DNA from: Colias croceus
Taxonomy: Eukaryota > Arthropoda > Insecta > Lepidoptera > Pieridae
Assembly (NCBI RefSeq): GCF_905220415.1
Contig: NC_059564.1
Span: forward strand, 4,414,501 to 4,478,500
Direction: 5' to 3'
DNA length: 64,000 nt
Position 1 is the stretch's first letter, and the number at the start of each line of letters is the position of its first letter. A program made the translations under genes and the position numbers. This document shows positions 33,544 through 44,392 of this stretch, one piece after another. A model generated the notes under the pieces. The model made no database searches. It was not told where the DNA came from and worked only from the letters and a program-made list of their open reading frames with translations.

Positions 33544-33720
33544 TCTTAATATATATAAATCTCGTGTCACAATGTTTGTCCTCAATGGACTCCTAAACCA
33601 CTTAACCGATTAAAATAAAATTCGCACACCATGTGCAGTTCGATCCAACTTGAGAGATAGGATAGTTTAAATCTCAAATCGTTTTAGAGAAAGCGGGCGA
33701 AGCCGCGGGCGGTAAGCTAG
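33544..33720 (+). mobile_element. Helitron-like element, Hel-F, unit 3
   Basis: Same 5' end, but the 3' end is the other version, AAATCGTTTTAGAGAAAGCG then GCGGGCGGTAAGCTAG, like the end of Hel-C. End-swapping between families is visible here. Confidence 0.75.
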
Positions 33721-33787
33721 TATTATATAGATTTAGATGATGTTTTTCGGTTGCCATGGTAACGTTAAACTTAGAATATTACAATAC

Positions 33788-33888
33788 CTTCAGTCTTGCT
33801 AATTGTGGTCCAGAGAAAGCTGTTCTTGGTCTCTTTTCATCGTTGTTAGTGTCCCCAGGTGGTTTTTTGGGTTTCCTAGTCCGTGGAC
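33788..33888 (-). CDS. invected, exon with homeodomain N-terminal arm and helix 1
   Basis: A 101-nt exon. The acceptor is TTATTTCTAG at 33889 and the donor AAG|GTATTG at 33787. Its first two bases GT complete a codon begun in the 6-nt exon (A|GT = Ser). It then reads PRTRKPKKPPGDTNNDEKRP, followed by RTAFSGPQLARLK, which is homeodomain residues 5-17. It joins in phase to the terminal exon, giving LARLK then HEFAENRYL without a break. Codons are more AT-rich than in the terminal exon. The PRTRKPKKP linker is typical of insect Inv proteins next to the Arg-Ser insert. Confidence 0.95.
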
Positions 33889-34168
33889 CTAGAAATAAAT
33901 ATATATCATAAAAGTGCTAGTATTCATGAAGATAGATTTTTCTTGCTTTTGATTTTACGCGTAGTATTTTATGAAATTGTCTTTTTAATGAGAAAATAAA
34001 AAAAATGAGATTCCCATAAATAAGTAAATAGGTTATTATTTTTGAAAATTATAAATCTTACATTTTAAATTCAGTTTTTATAGCAATCGAATGGAAAAAA
34101 CCACTTAGCGGAATTCGAACTTCGAACCCGCTCTTAATTTTTTTCAATATTATATTTTTATTTTAATA

Positions 34169-34483
34169 CTAGCTTTCGCCCGCGACTCCGTCCGCGCGGA
34201 AAAATTAAGATTTATTTTTATCTACGTATTTTTCCGGGATAAAAAGTATCCTATTTTATGCTCAGGATAATAAGGTATAATTATACCAAGTTTCATCGAA
34301 ATCAAACCGTTAGTTTTCACGTGATGCCTGAACATACAGACAGACAGACAGACAGACAAAATTTTTTTTAATCACATATTTGGGTTTGGTATCGATCCAG
34401 TGACACCCCCTGCTATTTATTTTTTCAATATTTTCAATGTACAGAATTGACCCTTCTACAGATTTATTATAGGTATATATAGA
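34169..34483 (-). mobile_element. Helitron-like element, Hel-D
   Basis: Close to the copy at 2489-2805, with CTAG at 34169-34172 and a CAGA/GTCT microsatellite inside. Confidence 0.72.
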
Positions 34484-35300
34484 TTTATAGATTTATATAG
34501 ACTTATTACTTTTATTAGATTAATTATAATTTAAATGTATGCTACATAGTTTTGTCTAGAATACAATTAGTACACAAATCAAAAACCGGTTAGTTATCAT
34601 TTTGTTAATTTAAATTTCCGTTTTTAATTAATTTGTTTTTGTATAAATTAATAAATAATGAGCAGCAAAAAATTCTTAGATTATATATTTTATGCGGTAG
34701 ATGTCGGAAAATAAGTACCTAGATGAGTGTTGCTATTTTATGCATTTCATATTATTTATTTTTGAGTTTTTTTTTACCTTTATATAAATAGGCTATACGA
34801 ACATTTTTTCAAATTTTCTCATTAGTATTTGAAAATTTCTTCATAATTTAATTATTACGTCTAGGTTTATTTGAATAAGTGGTCGCTTATTATTTTATGA
34901 TCATAATATTTATGATAAAATAACAATGAAAAATAATTCACTTGCGTATTTTAAAAAAGTACCAAAAAAAATATAGTTATGCTATTTTTACATACTTTTC
35001 TTAAATGTGACTTAAAACATGCTTTGATACACAAAAAATAGGTACCTACAACACATACAAACAGAAATAAAAATAGTAACTATGTGGTTATATTATTTTA
35101 GACAAAAGAACATTAACCCTGTATATTTTAAACTAAATCGAACATTTTTTTTTATTAACGAAAATACAAGTTTCGTTAAATCAAAATATGTTTGTATAAT
35201 ACTTTGATAATAGTTTACTTATAATTATTTAGAAAGAAATAATTTTAATATACGAATGTTTGTCTTTTATAATTTGGCCACATACACACATAAACAATTA
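34484..35300. other. AT-rich intronic DNA
   Basis: No repeat or exon recognised. Confidence 0.35.
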
Positions 35301-35532
35301 AAAAAATGTGTGCGTATACTAGTGTACACACGTAAGAAGTGAAACTTCTTTATATTATGACCTTATTTTTCAAAAAATAATTTACTATATGCAACTTTAC
35401 AGAAATACGTCGAATCACGCGTGGTAGGGATAAGAAAAAGATGGCGCGTAACGGAAAAATGTCACACGTACCTAACGAAAAATGTTACACTAGATTTTTT
35501 TCCAACACCAATAAAGAAGTTTCACTTCAATA
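35301..35532. mobile_element. Interspersed repeat H
   Basis: Blocks in order: ACTAGTGTACACACGTAAGA, AGTGAAACTTCTTTA, GAATCACGCGTGGTAGGGAT, AAGATGGCGCGTAACGGAAA, AATGTTACACTA and AAAGAAGTTTCACTTC. The end word GAAGTGAAACTTC is shared with repeat G. Other copies at 58330 and 62556. Confidence 0.68.
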
Positions 35533-35608
35533 AAAAAACATTGTCCAATGTAGAGCATCTAAACTAAAACCTATTAAGACACACTAACTATAGATACCTT
35601 TATTCTTT

Positions 35609-35880
35609 TTAACCGACTTCAAAAAAAGGAGGAGGTTATCAATTCGGCCGGTATATTTTTTTTTTTTTTATGTATGTACACCGATTACTCCGAGGTTTCT
35701 GAACCGATTTACGTGATTCTTTTTTTGTTCGATGCGGGATGGTGTCGAATTGGTCCCATAAAAATTTTATTCGGATAGGCCCAGTAGTTTTTATTTTATG
35801 AGCATTTTTGTCTGTAGGTATTTGTAAATTTTGCAAGTGCAAGTTTGAAGTCGGTTGTTTTTAACGCAGTTATCACTTGT
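35609..35880 (+). mobile_element. Interspersed repeat J
   Basis: Full-length copy from TTAACCGACTTC to GCAGTTATCACTTGT. Confidence 0.73.
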
Positions 35881-36658
35881 TAGTCTATAAAATTACACTA
35901 AAAATAATATATATATGAAACTATAGTACCTATAGTATATTTTAAGATTTACAATTTTTTGACATTGTAAAGATGGCTAAAATCTCGAATAGAGATTAAC
36001 TCATATATCTTTTATATTGAAGTGCAAGTGCAAGTTAGTGTGTCTAACTATCTTATATTCACCAACTTAATTTCGCCACTTACCTATTATTATTTACTAT
36101 CTTGTTTTTGTAACATTCAAATTTCCAAATCTCTAGTTTTTCTTAAAAGAATTATTTAAAATAATAATCATTTATCGTTACATTAAAACTTTGATAGCAA
36201 ATTGACAACATTAAATTGGCGACAGTTTCATCAAACAAAGGCATGTAACACGACGAAACAAAAAAGCACACACACACAAAAACAAAAATTCACACAAATA
36301 TTGTTATCTTCCCAAAAGCTTCTTACAACAAAAAATTGAAAACAGAAACACAAACATAACATTAGTAACATTATTTCTATATCCAATTGAGCAGGAACAC
36401 AAAACTTCAACACATCAACACAGTAGCAAATACCAGTAGCACTACTCTTAGTAGAACCATAGTATAAAAAATGTTGTAGCTTTTCTCCCTCGATGATAAT
36501 CCCACTAAGCGGACGATGCAATATCTTAACCAATTCATTATTATATGTTTACGGTTAAAATTGGTCAAAATATTGCACCGACCGCCTGGCGGGTTAGGTT
36601 GCCTGTAAATAAACACGTAGTTACACACACATACCCGTATATTCACACACACACAACA
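35881..36658. other. Intronic spacer
   Basis: AT-rich; the open frames near 36231-36652 are low-complexity and not credible genes. A GC-richer patch GACCGCCTGGCGGGTTAGG lies near 36579. Confidence 0.35.
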
Positions 36659-36811
36659 CAGTTTGTTTGTTTGAACGCGCTAATCTCAGGAACTACAGCT
36701 TCGATTTGAAAAATTCTTTCGGTGTTAGATAGCCCATTTATCGAGCAAGGCTATAGGCTGTATATCATCACGCTAAGACCAACAGGAGCGGAGCAATGCG
36801 GGCACAGCTAC
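36659..36811 (+). mobile_element. Helitron-like element, Hel-B, 5'-truncated
   Basis: Begins within TTTGTTTGAACGCGCTAATC after a CACA microsatellite and ends GGGCACAGCTA. Confidence 0.65.
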
Positions 36812-37155
36812 TGTGGAAACACTCATACACACGCACACATGCGCGTATACATTTAGCCAGCATTGGGACGAAAGACTTACCAGAGAATAAGTCAATCGAA
36901 TGTCAATCAAAATGTAAAAACAGTTATTCAAGTGTCTATCTTATTTCTGGTAAGTCAACAGGAAATTAGTCAAAATATAAACACATAGATACATGCACAA
37001 ACTACAAACAAATAAAATAAACAAACAATATAACATAAATTAGTGACAATAATTTTCTTTTGATAAAATTAAAGCACTGATTTATCATCATCAGTGTTTT
37101 AATTTTATCTTTATTTGTATTAACAACACTGACTTAGACACGTGTATGACTTAAA
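36812..37155. other. Intronic spacer
   Basis: Nothing recognised. Confidence 0.35.
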
Positions 37156-37332
37156 CTGGCTACTCACGTACCTGCAGCAGGCGTAATATTGGAATTGCAC
37201 CCTTAATTGGCTCCTTAATTGTGATGTGTATCGGCAAGCAGGGGCAATTCAGAGAACTGAAATTGCTTCGACCACCGACCAACCGAGATTGTTCCAATAT
37301 TGCCCCTGCTGCAGATACGTGAGTAGCCGGCA
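37156..37332. mobile_element. MITE-1, second copy
   Basis: Inverted ends TGGCTACTCACGTACCTGCA and GCAGATACGTGAGTAGCCGG; interior about 90% like 2968-3149 by eye. Confidence 0.77.
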
Positions 37333-38069
37333 TTAACTGTATAAAAATACGCAAGCAAATTTATTTTCACATTACCAAAAAAATTATAGGCTTGTGATGT
37401 TTTCGAGAAAATAAGTTTTTTTTAGTACGTCTAAAGGCAAAATTATTAATTATCAATTTACTTTTGTTGTTATATTTATTTATTTCACAGTTATTTTATT
37501 TTACGTAGAACACAGAGAAATTTTTACAACGCAACGTACAAGAAAAGTACAAAATATTTGGCGGCCCTATCACTTATAAGTGATCGCTTCCAGGCAACCA
37601 GGGTAAAAGGTAACTAGCAAAAATATCACTTGTTTTTGTTGTTTGATGGTTGTGGATGGTTTTTCAATTATCATTATTAAATTAGTATAATGACGAAATC
37701 AATTTTATTTTTAATATTTTTTATAAAATTTAAATAAAATTTATTTGCTAACTCTACATAAATGATTAATAACATTTACCAACTTGACAGTTTTTTGCCT
37801 CCGTCACGATTGGATAGTCAGAGAAAGTTACTTTTTAAGTTGAACAAAAAACAACTTAATTGGCGTTAAACTGTAACTTAAAAACTAAATGGTTTTTGAA
37901 TAAAAAGCAATTTTAACGAATAAAAAATATTGTGTTTGAGTGTTTTTCTTTTAGCACGTTGTTGTAATTATAATTTTTGATTTTCTTTTTCTTCTGTTAA
38001 AATGTTAAATGGATAAAGATTTTTAATTGATTTTTTTTGCACAAAGGTTTTGTTTTTGTTTTGTTTTTT
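37333..38069. other. Intronic spacer
   Basis: AT-rich; CTATCACTTATAAGTGATCG near 37567 resembles the fragment near 13371. No exon seen. Confidence 0.35.
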
Positions 38070-38317
38070 TTGACAATTTTCACACACGGCACGATCTGAT
38101 TCCATATACTAAGTTTTCGCTTGTGTTATATGGAAACCAGATGGCTGTTATACATACATATATAATTTTAAATAAATACTTATATATAGATAATAAACAC
38201 CCAGACACAGAGCAAACATCTATGTTCATCACTCAAATATTTGCCCCGGGTGGGAATCGAACCCATGACTGGCTTTGAAGGCAGGGCCACTACCAACCAA
38301 GCTAACCGGCCAGTCAG
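38070..38317 (-). mobile_element. tRNA-derived SINE
   Basis: Inverted copy of the element at 9556-9832: the B box reads as GGGAATCGAACCCATGAC on the plus strand at 38252-38269 and the A-box region lies near 38290-38317. Confidence 0.8.
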
Positions 38318-38422
38318 TAAGTAAGGTGACGTAATAAAGACGATTTTTCTTACATTTTCGGAAAATAATAAACAAATGATTTCCATTGGGAATTAGGACA
38401 GTGAAACATAAAACACACGTTT

Positions 38423-38572
38423 AGAGCTAGAGCGCAAGAGCAACTTTTGTCTCCGCAACTATTTTGTCTCTCCCATCAACTCTATGGTCTAGTAAGAAAG
38501 TGCGCGCACGTAGCGACGCAACTCCCCATGGAGTTGATGCGGAGACAAAAGTTGCTCTTGCGCGCTAGCTCT
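38423..38572. mobile_element. MITE-3, second copy
   Basis: Ends AGAGCTAGAGCGCAAGAGCA and TGCTCTTGCGCGCTAGCTCT are near-perfect inverted repeats; cleaner than the copy at 6883. Confidence 0.78.
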
Positions 38573-38780
38573 TTACTGTAACGTTTAAGTTATTAATAAC
38601 TTGGAACTAATTCAATTCGAACACAATCGACATTGAATATCAATCAAAATATTTAAGGATTCGAACCTGTATGTAGGTATTTATTAACCTTTTTTACCCA
38701 TTACATTAAAATAATTTTATTTATATTATGAAGAAATTAATAAAATTCCACCTCACCATGAGACTGGGATCCATACTTAC

Positions 38781-38786
38781 TTCGAC
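38781..38786 (-). CDS. invected 6-nt microexon (Arg-Ser)
   Basis: On the minus strand the order is a TTTGTTTCAG acceptor, the six bases GTCGAA, then a consensus GTAAGT donor. Spliced to the next exon (starting GT), and if the upstream exon ends in G, it reads G|GT CGA A|GT, that is Gly-Arg-Ser. Insect invected genes are known for a microexon that adds an Arg-Ser pair just before the homeodomain linker and is absent from engrailed. Phase, strand, order and flanking splice sites all fit. Six bases alone are weak evidence; the call rests on the surrounding consensus sites and fit to the family. RNA data would settle it. Confidence 0.85.
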
Positions 38787-38914
38787 CTGAAACAAATAGA
38801 AAACATTATATTATTATTTATATATTTAATTCATAAGGTAGTATATATAAAATATTGCTAAAATTTTAAGTTAGGTATATTATGTGGTATAAAAAAAACA
38901 TTACAAACTTTGAG

Positions 38915-39050
38915 TTTGAGTTCAAGTTTGATTGTCTCATATACGGCCTACATGTACAGCATTTACAAGGAACACAATACTATTAAAAAGGCATGGACGC
39001 ATGGTAAGTCCCATGGCCCACTACGGGGACAAGCCATGGAAGATATAATA
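38915..39050 (-). repeat. Possible LINE 3'-end fragment
   Basis: TTTGAGTTTGAGTTCAAGTT followed by GATTGTCTCATATACGGCC resembles the tail arrangement of the LINEs at 31759 and 41923. No coding part. Confidence 0.35.
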
Positions 39051-39377
39051 CGACTTATAATATTATAAATGTGATATTTTGTTTATAGACCCTATTTCCA
39101 ATGAGCAGCGTTGGACGAGTAGAGGCAATCAACTAGAGGGCCTAAATGTCTATGATCGGCCGTCATTGTAGACGTTTTTTCATATTCACCGTAATGGCAA
39201 ACATCGACGATCATTTGTTGGGCCAACGTTGCCCATTATGAAGAAGGCCCATTAGGGACGATGCTTAAACTCCGGTCAAAGCAAGTTAATTAGGCAGATT
39301 CCACACTTGATTTAAATATGTCTTAATTAGTGCTTGGGTGGTCTGGCATCGTCTTTAAAATTAATACATATTTCCAT

Positions 39378-39813
39378 AGTAATATTATAAAGCTGAAAGT
39401 TTGTTTGTTTGCTCGCGCTAATCTAAGAAACCATCGCTCCGATTAGAAAAATTATTTCACTGTTAGATTAAAAATCTCACAGAAAGTTACCCTATTCCTC
39501 GATAACCATTTATACCCATTTGTAACTTTCTGTGAGATTTTTCTTGATAAACATACAAACTCAGAAACTTTACTCACTGCGCCACGCGGTTTTAATCGCA
39601 TTGCTCCGTTTCTATTGATCTTAGCGTGATGACTGATGATATATAGCCTGTAAGCACAGTTTTACAATATTATTTTATTGTAATACTGTGCTATAAGCCT
39701 TCCTCGATAAATAGGATATATTCTGTGAATTTTTTTTCAAATTGGACCAGTAACTAGGTACTGAGGCTAGCGTGTTCAAACAAACAAACTCTTTATTTAT
39801 AATTTTAGTATAG
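39378..39813. repeat. Facing Hel-B fragments with two hairpins between
   Basis: A plus-strand Hel-B 5' part (39378-39430) faces a minus-strand one (39600-39813). Between and within them are a perfect 20-bp inverted repeat (39471-39490 against 39522-39541, AAAATCTCACAGAAAGTTAC) and an imperfect one with GCACAG...CTGTGC ends near 39653-39692. The structure looks like an inverted dimer or foldback. Confidence 0.55.
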
Positions 39814-39862
39814 ATTAGAAAGCTAGGTACCGACATATTACGGAATAGCACAGTCCATCCTA

Positions 39863-40086
39863 TCCTACTTAATATTATAAATGCGAAAGTTTATGAGGAT
39901 GGATGTATGTGTATGTTACTCTTTCACGCAAATACTACTGAATCGATTACAATGAAATTTAGCACACATATAGAGGGTAACTTGGATTAACACCTAGGAT
40001 AGGTTTTATCCCGGAAATCCCACGGGAACGGGAACTATGCGGGTTTTTCTTTGAAAACGCGGGCGAAGCCGCGGCCGGAAAGCTAG
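39863..40086 (+). mobile_element. Helitron-like element, Hel-A
   Basis: TCCTACTTAATATTATAAAT start to GGAAAGCTAG end. Confidence 0.77.
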
Positions 40087-40113
40087 TCCTAAATAAATCA
40101 TTATAGCTTGAAA

Positions 40114-40280
40114 TCTTAATATATATAAATCTCGTGTCACAATGTTTGTCCTCAATGGACTCCTAAACCACTTAACCGATTATAATAAAATTCGCACACC
40201 ATGTGCAGTTCGATCCAACTTGAGAGATAGGATAGTTTAAACATGTAGGTACCACGGGCGAAGCCGGGGCGGACCACTAG
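40114..40280 (+). mobile_element. Helitron-like element, Hel-F
   Basis: TCTTAATATATATAAATCTC start; 3' end GGGCGGACCACTAG, the Hel-E-like version. Confidence 0.75.
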
Positions 40281-40491
40281 TTGTATAATAAAAATTTATG
40301 ACTAATTTTCTATTTCACTAATTTTACGATATAATTCAATGGTTACTGTATAAATAATTAGAATTTAAATTAATACAAATTTCGCCAGCTGTTTATTTCA
40401 ATTAGTTAAAACTAAAAAAACTCAACCGGAAGCGCGGCCAATTTTGATGAAACAATTTTAATTGATCATTACGATCGTCCTTGAATTCTAA

Positions 40492-40670
40492 TCTATACCT
40501 ACTAATATTATAAAGCTGAAGAATTTGTTTGTTTGTTTGAAAGCGTTAATCTCGGGAACTACTCGTTCGATTTGAAAAATTCTTTCGGTGTTAGATAGCT
40601 CATTTATCGAGGAAGGCTATAAGCCTATAGAGTATATTATATCATCACGATAACCGCGTGGAGCAGCTAG
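40492..40670 (+). mobile_element. Helitron-like element, Hel-B
   Basis: TCTATACCTACTAATATTAT start and GCGTGGAGCAGCTAG end. Confidence 0.74.
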
Positions 40671-41165
40671 TCATATTACATAACAATAATATACCATAGT
40701 CATAAAATACCTAAATACCTAGAATTTGTTTGTGTTTGTTATGAAAATGAAAAACAATTTTATAACAAAAAAAAAATAAATTAATACGATTAGGATATAA
40801 CAAACAAAACTATTAACAAAAAGATTAATAAGAATCTCCGAAACGGCTGAACCGATTTTGATGTAACTTTCACTGACAATATAGTGGCAAACAAACATGA
40901 AATATTCATGTCACAATATTTTATTATAAATATCCATAAGAAAACTTTTAAATGTGTTTATTGTGTTTTTGATGGTTTTCGCGTTTGGAAACCGGTTTCT
41001 GACCACCTACAATGTTAATAAAGTGATGTTATTGGTCAATAAAATCTATACATATTATTTATTTTGTCTTTTCTCGCTTCTTTTATATTAATCTTAAAAA
41101 TTACTTAATCAATGTTAAAATAATATCTTTGTCTCTTTCTTTCTTATGTGACATAGTTTAAGAGG
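40671..41165. other. AT-rich intronic DNA
   Basis: Nothing recognised beyond a decayed ACGGCTGAACCGATTTTGAT word near 40842. Confidence 0.35.
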
Positions 41166-41440
41166 ACAAGTGATAACTGCGTTAAAAACAACCGACTTCA
41201 AACTTGCACTTGCAAAATTTACAAATACCTACAGACAAAAATGCTCATAAAATAAAAACTACTGGGCCTATCCGAATAAAATTTTTATGGGACCAATTCG
41301 ACACCATCCCGCAACGAACAAAAAAAGAATCACGTAAATCGGTTCAGAAACCTCGGAGTAATCGGTGTACATACATAAAAAAAAAAAATATATACCGGCC
41401 GAATTGATAACCTCCTCCTTTTTTTTGAAGTCGGTTAAAA
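41166..41440 (-). mobile_element. Interspersed repeat J
   Basis: Minus-strand copy from ACAAGTGATAACTGCGTTAA to TTGAAGTCGGTTAAAA. Confidence 0.73.
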
Positions 41441-41629
41441 AGAGAAACACTACATCAGTTTTAATGAAAGAAGTAATAAGTTATTTTTAAGCAATTTAAA
41501 AGGCTTAACTAGTTTCGGAGACATGGACAAACATAAATTGTTTGTTTGTATGATTTCTATTCAACATTTTCGTACTTTAGATGCAATTGCAATTATTACA
41601 AACATCAATTTTGAAGAAATTTTAAGGTC
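41441..41629. other. AT-rich spacer
   Basis: Nothing recognised. Confidence 0.3.
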
Positions 41630-41730
41630 ACGTCATGGCAATACCGTCACGTCATGGAGTAAGGCGACGACTTTGGTATCTTTAAAGTTTCACTTCTGAC
41701 ACGTGAAACTTTGCACACACGCTCTTTTTT
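41630..41730 (+). mobile_element. Interspersed repeat G, partial
   Basis: Keeps GTCACGTCATGGCAATACCG to TTTCACTTCTGACACGTG, with a second AAACTTTGC inserted near the 3' end. Confidence 0.6.
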
Positions 41731-41922
41731 TAAAAGTCGGTTAAAATAAATTCAACAAACAAACAGTTTCTTCTACATTCTTTTATATAAGTTACCTATA
41801 CTTACATCACTTCCGCGAGGGAATGTTTTTCTTTATAAATAAGTATGTAAATTATGTCAAATATATCTTTTTTGACATTTATGGCTTTATTATCTGTGGT
41901 CCTAATGATTTTTATTTATTTA

Positions 41923-42594
41923 TTATCAAACTCAAAACTCAAACTCAAACATTCATTTATTCAATTAGACTACTATTTAGTAGCACTTTCGAATCGTCAT
42001 TACATAGGTAAGTATTTTTAACATTTACCACCGATTCGGAAAGCAGTATCTATGGAGAAGAATCGGCAAGAAACTCCATAGTTGCTCTTTTAAAATCATG
42101 TCAATATTACATAATATACAGTAACTTATATCTAACTACATATTATATCATAATATGCCAAAGAACTGTCCTGTGGTTTTTACGCGACAACCCTCCATGG
42201 ATTTTTATCGTCCATATATTCCTGAATACTGTAGTACGCTCTCTGAACTAGTACATTTTTTATATAAGTTTTAAATTTAGAACTACTAAACTCTTTAATA
42301 TTATGAGGAATTCTATTGTAAAAGCGTATACCTTGACCCATAAATGAATTTTTAACTTTAGCTAATCGGAAAAATGGCATTTCAATTCTATTCCTGTTCC
42401 TTGTGCCATAATCGTGTCTATCTCCTACTCTTGTGTGTAAGTCGGAGCTTTTGTGTACATGCAAAATATTATTAAATATATACTGTGATGGTACAGTAAG
42501 GATACCAGTATTCTTAAAATGATCTCTTAGTGAGTCCCGAGCACGTAAATTATATATAGAGCGAATGGCTCTTTTCTGTAAGATAAATATAGTT
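41923..42594 (-). mobile_element. 5'-truncated CR1/jockey-like LINE
   Basis: The minus-strand frame carries IFILQKRAIRSIYNL, DYGTRNRNRIEMPFFRLAKV, FYNRIPHNIKEF and QRAYYSIQEYMDDKNPW, the extreme C-terminus of a reverse-transcriptase ORF2. The 3' UTR includes ACCACCGATTCGGAAAGCAG as read on the plus strand, and the tail is GTTTGAGTTTGAGTTTTGAG on the minus strand. Fragments of the same 3' UTR recur at 46990-47155 and 62155-62280. Confidence 0.82.
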
Positions 42595-42789
42595 TCTATA
42601 CTAATATTATAAAGCTGAATTAAAGAGTTTGTCTGTTTGAACGCGATAATCTCGGGATCTACTGGTCCGATTTGAGAAATTCTTTCGGTGTTAGATAGCC
42701 CATTTATCGAGGAAGGCTATAGGCTATATATCATTACGCTAAGACTAACAGGAGCGGAGATATGCGGGTGAAACCGCGAAGCGCAGCTA
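42595..42789 (+). mobile_element. Helitron-like element, Hel-B
   Basis: TCTATACTAATATTATAAAG start at the LINE break point; ends GAAGCGCAGCTAT. Confidence 0.74.
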
Positions 42790-42797
42790 TAGTATTA

Positions 42798-43011
42798 TCA
42801 CTACATAGTATAAAACAAAGTCGTTTATACACTACATAGTATAAAACAAGTTTTTCTGTCCCTATGTCCCTTTGTATGCTTAAATCTTTAAAACTACGCA
42901 ACGAATTTTGATGCGGTTTTTTTGAATAGATAGAGTGATTCAAGGGGAAGGTTTTAGTATATATTTTATTAGGTTTTAAACAACCGGGCGAAGCCGCGGG
43001 CGGTAAGCTAG
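42798..43011 (+). mobile_element. Helitron-like element, Hel-C
   Basis: The first ~40 bp (ACTACATAGTATAAAACAA) is duplicated in tandem; ends GGGCGGTAAGCTAG. Confidence 0.75.
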
Positions 43012-43227
43012 TATTCTATAATTTAATTAACTTCTAATAAAACAACGGAAACTCCAAGAGAAGCCGTGCATAGAAATACCATACATTTTTGCATTTAATT
43101 GATGCAAAGATAACATTCCTATATAATTAATGATAACGGTTCGTCTGTTTGTCTGTTGCCGACTTTACTAATTATGTATTTACATAATTATACATATTAA
43201 TGCGAAGGAAATAACCATGTCTTAAAG

Positions 43228-43418
43228 TAGTTGTACCCCGCGGTTTCACTCGCACTGCTCCGCTCCTGTTGGTTTTAGCGTGATGATATTTATAGCCTAT
43301 AGCCTACCTCGATAAATGGGCTATCTAACACCGAAAGACTTTCTCAAATCGGACCAGTAGATCCCGAGATTAGCGCGTTCAAACAAACAAACTCTTCAGC
43401 TTTATAATATTAGTATAG
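43228..43418 (-). mobile_element. Helitron-like element, Hel-B
   Basis: Minus-strand copy whose 5' end is two bases from the 3' end of the next element. Confidence 0.73.
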
Positions 43419-43420
43419 TA

Positions 43421-43597
43421 CTAGCTTACCGCCCGCGGCTTTGCCCGCTTTCTCTAAAACGATTTGAGATTTAAACTATCCTATCTCTCAAGTTGGATCG
43501 AACTGCACATGGTGTGCGAATTTTATTATAATCGGTTAAGTGGTTTAGGAGTCCATTGAGGACAAACATTGTGACACGAGATTTATATATATTAAGA
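43421..43597 (-). mobile_element. Helitron-like element, Hel-F
   Basis: CTAG at 43421-43424, hairpin GCCCGCGGCTTTGCCCGC, 5' end ATATATTAAGA. It has the Hel-C-like end, as in 33544-33720. Confidence 0.76.
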
Positions 43598-43616
43598 TTA
43601 TATTACTTCCAGTATA

Positions 43617-43860
43617 AATAAATAAATAAATATTATAGGACATTATTACACAAATCGACCAAGTCCCACAGTAAGCTCAATTAAGGCTTGTGTTGTGGGT
43701 ACTAGGCGACGATAAATATAATATTTAATAAATACAAATAACACCCAGACCCAAGAACTTAATAATTGAGTTCATCACACAAATATTTGCCCTGACCGGG
43801 GATCGAACCCGCGACCGCTCAGTAGGCAGTTACTTTACCACTGCGCCAACCGCGTCGTCA
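43617..43860 (-). mobile_element. tRNA-derived SINE, second subfamily
   Basis: On the minus strand it begins TGACGACGCGGTTGGCGCAG, an A-box-bearing tRNA-like head, with a B box CGCGGGTTCGATCCCCGG. The body GAGTTCTTGGGTCTGGGTG-like region and a (TTTA)n tail follow. Confidence 0.82.
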
Positions 43861-44392
43861 GTATGGGAAAGGGATGGCGCTAGACGAGCTGCATAGCACT
43901 GTCTCTCTTCCACAGTGGAAATAATACTGTTTTGAGTCTTGAGACTGGTTATAACTTATAAATTATAATGTTTATTGCTTAATTAGTATTGATTAAGGAT
44001 ATTACAGTTTTTGAGTTTTTTTTTCTGTATAGTGGTGGAAATTTAAGAATAAGTTCTTACTGTAAGAAAAATGTTACTAATATCTACATATTTTAATAAT
44101 TACTAAAACTACTGATTAAAAAGGTATGAATATGAAAAATAAATAAATTAATATATATGTAAAGGTAATATTATCTAGCTTTAGCCCTCGGCGTTACTTG
44201 CGTCATGCGTGGTAGGTATCAGCCCAGGATATTAATTATTAAGTAGCTTATATCTATCTCTACACAAAAATACATACAATTTTGGTCAGCTGTTTTAGTT
44301 ATATAGAGTAACAAACATCCAAACATTTAGGTAATAGTAAAGGATAGGATAGAATTACGCTTTACTAAGAAAACACTCGAATAGCAATAAAC

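Larger units (their letters stand above)
29026..33787 (-). other. inv intron within the homeobox
   Basis: Runs from donor AAG|GTATTG at 33787 to acceptor CCACAG at 29026. It holds the pseudo-exon array, two truncated LINEs and a run of tandem Helitron-like elements. Confidence 0.9.
33889..38780 (-). other. inv intron between the microexon and the homeodomain exon
   Basis: Donor GTAAGT at 38780 and acceptor TTTCTAG at 33889. It contains Hel-D, repeats H and J, a Hel-B fragment, MITE-1, a SINE and MITE-3. Confidence 0.85.

Noticed and set aside
36231..36652. Cys/Phe-rich minus-strand ORFs
   Set aside because: Low-complexity translations of AC/GT-rich DNA with no start context, domain or splice support.
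41204..41407. 67-residue ORF beginning MHLQNLQIPTDKNAHKIK
   Set aside because: The same peptide appears in other copies of repeat J (25727, 35639), so it is part of a non-coding repeat with no sign of selection.
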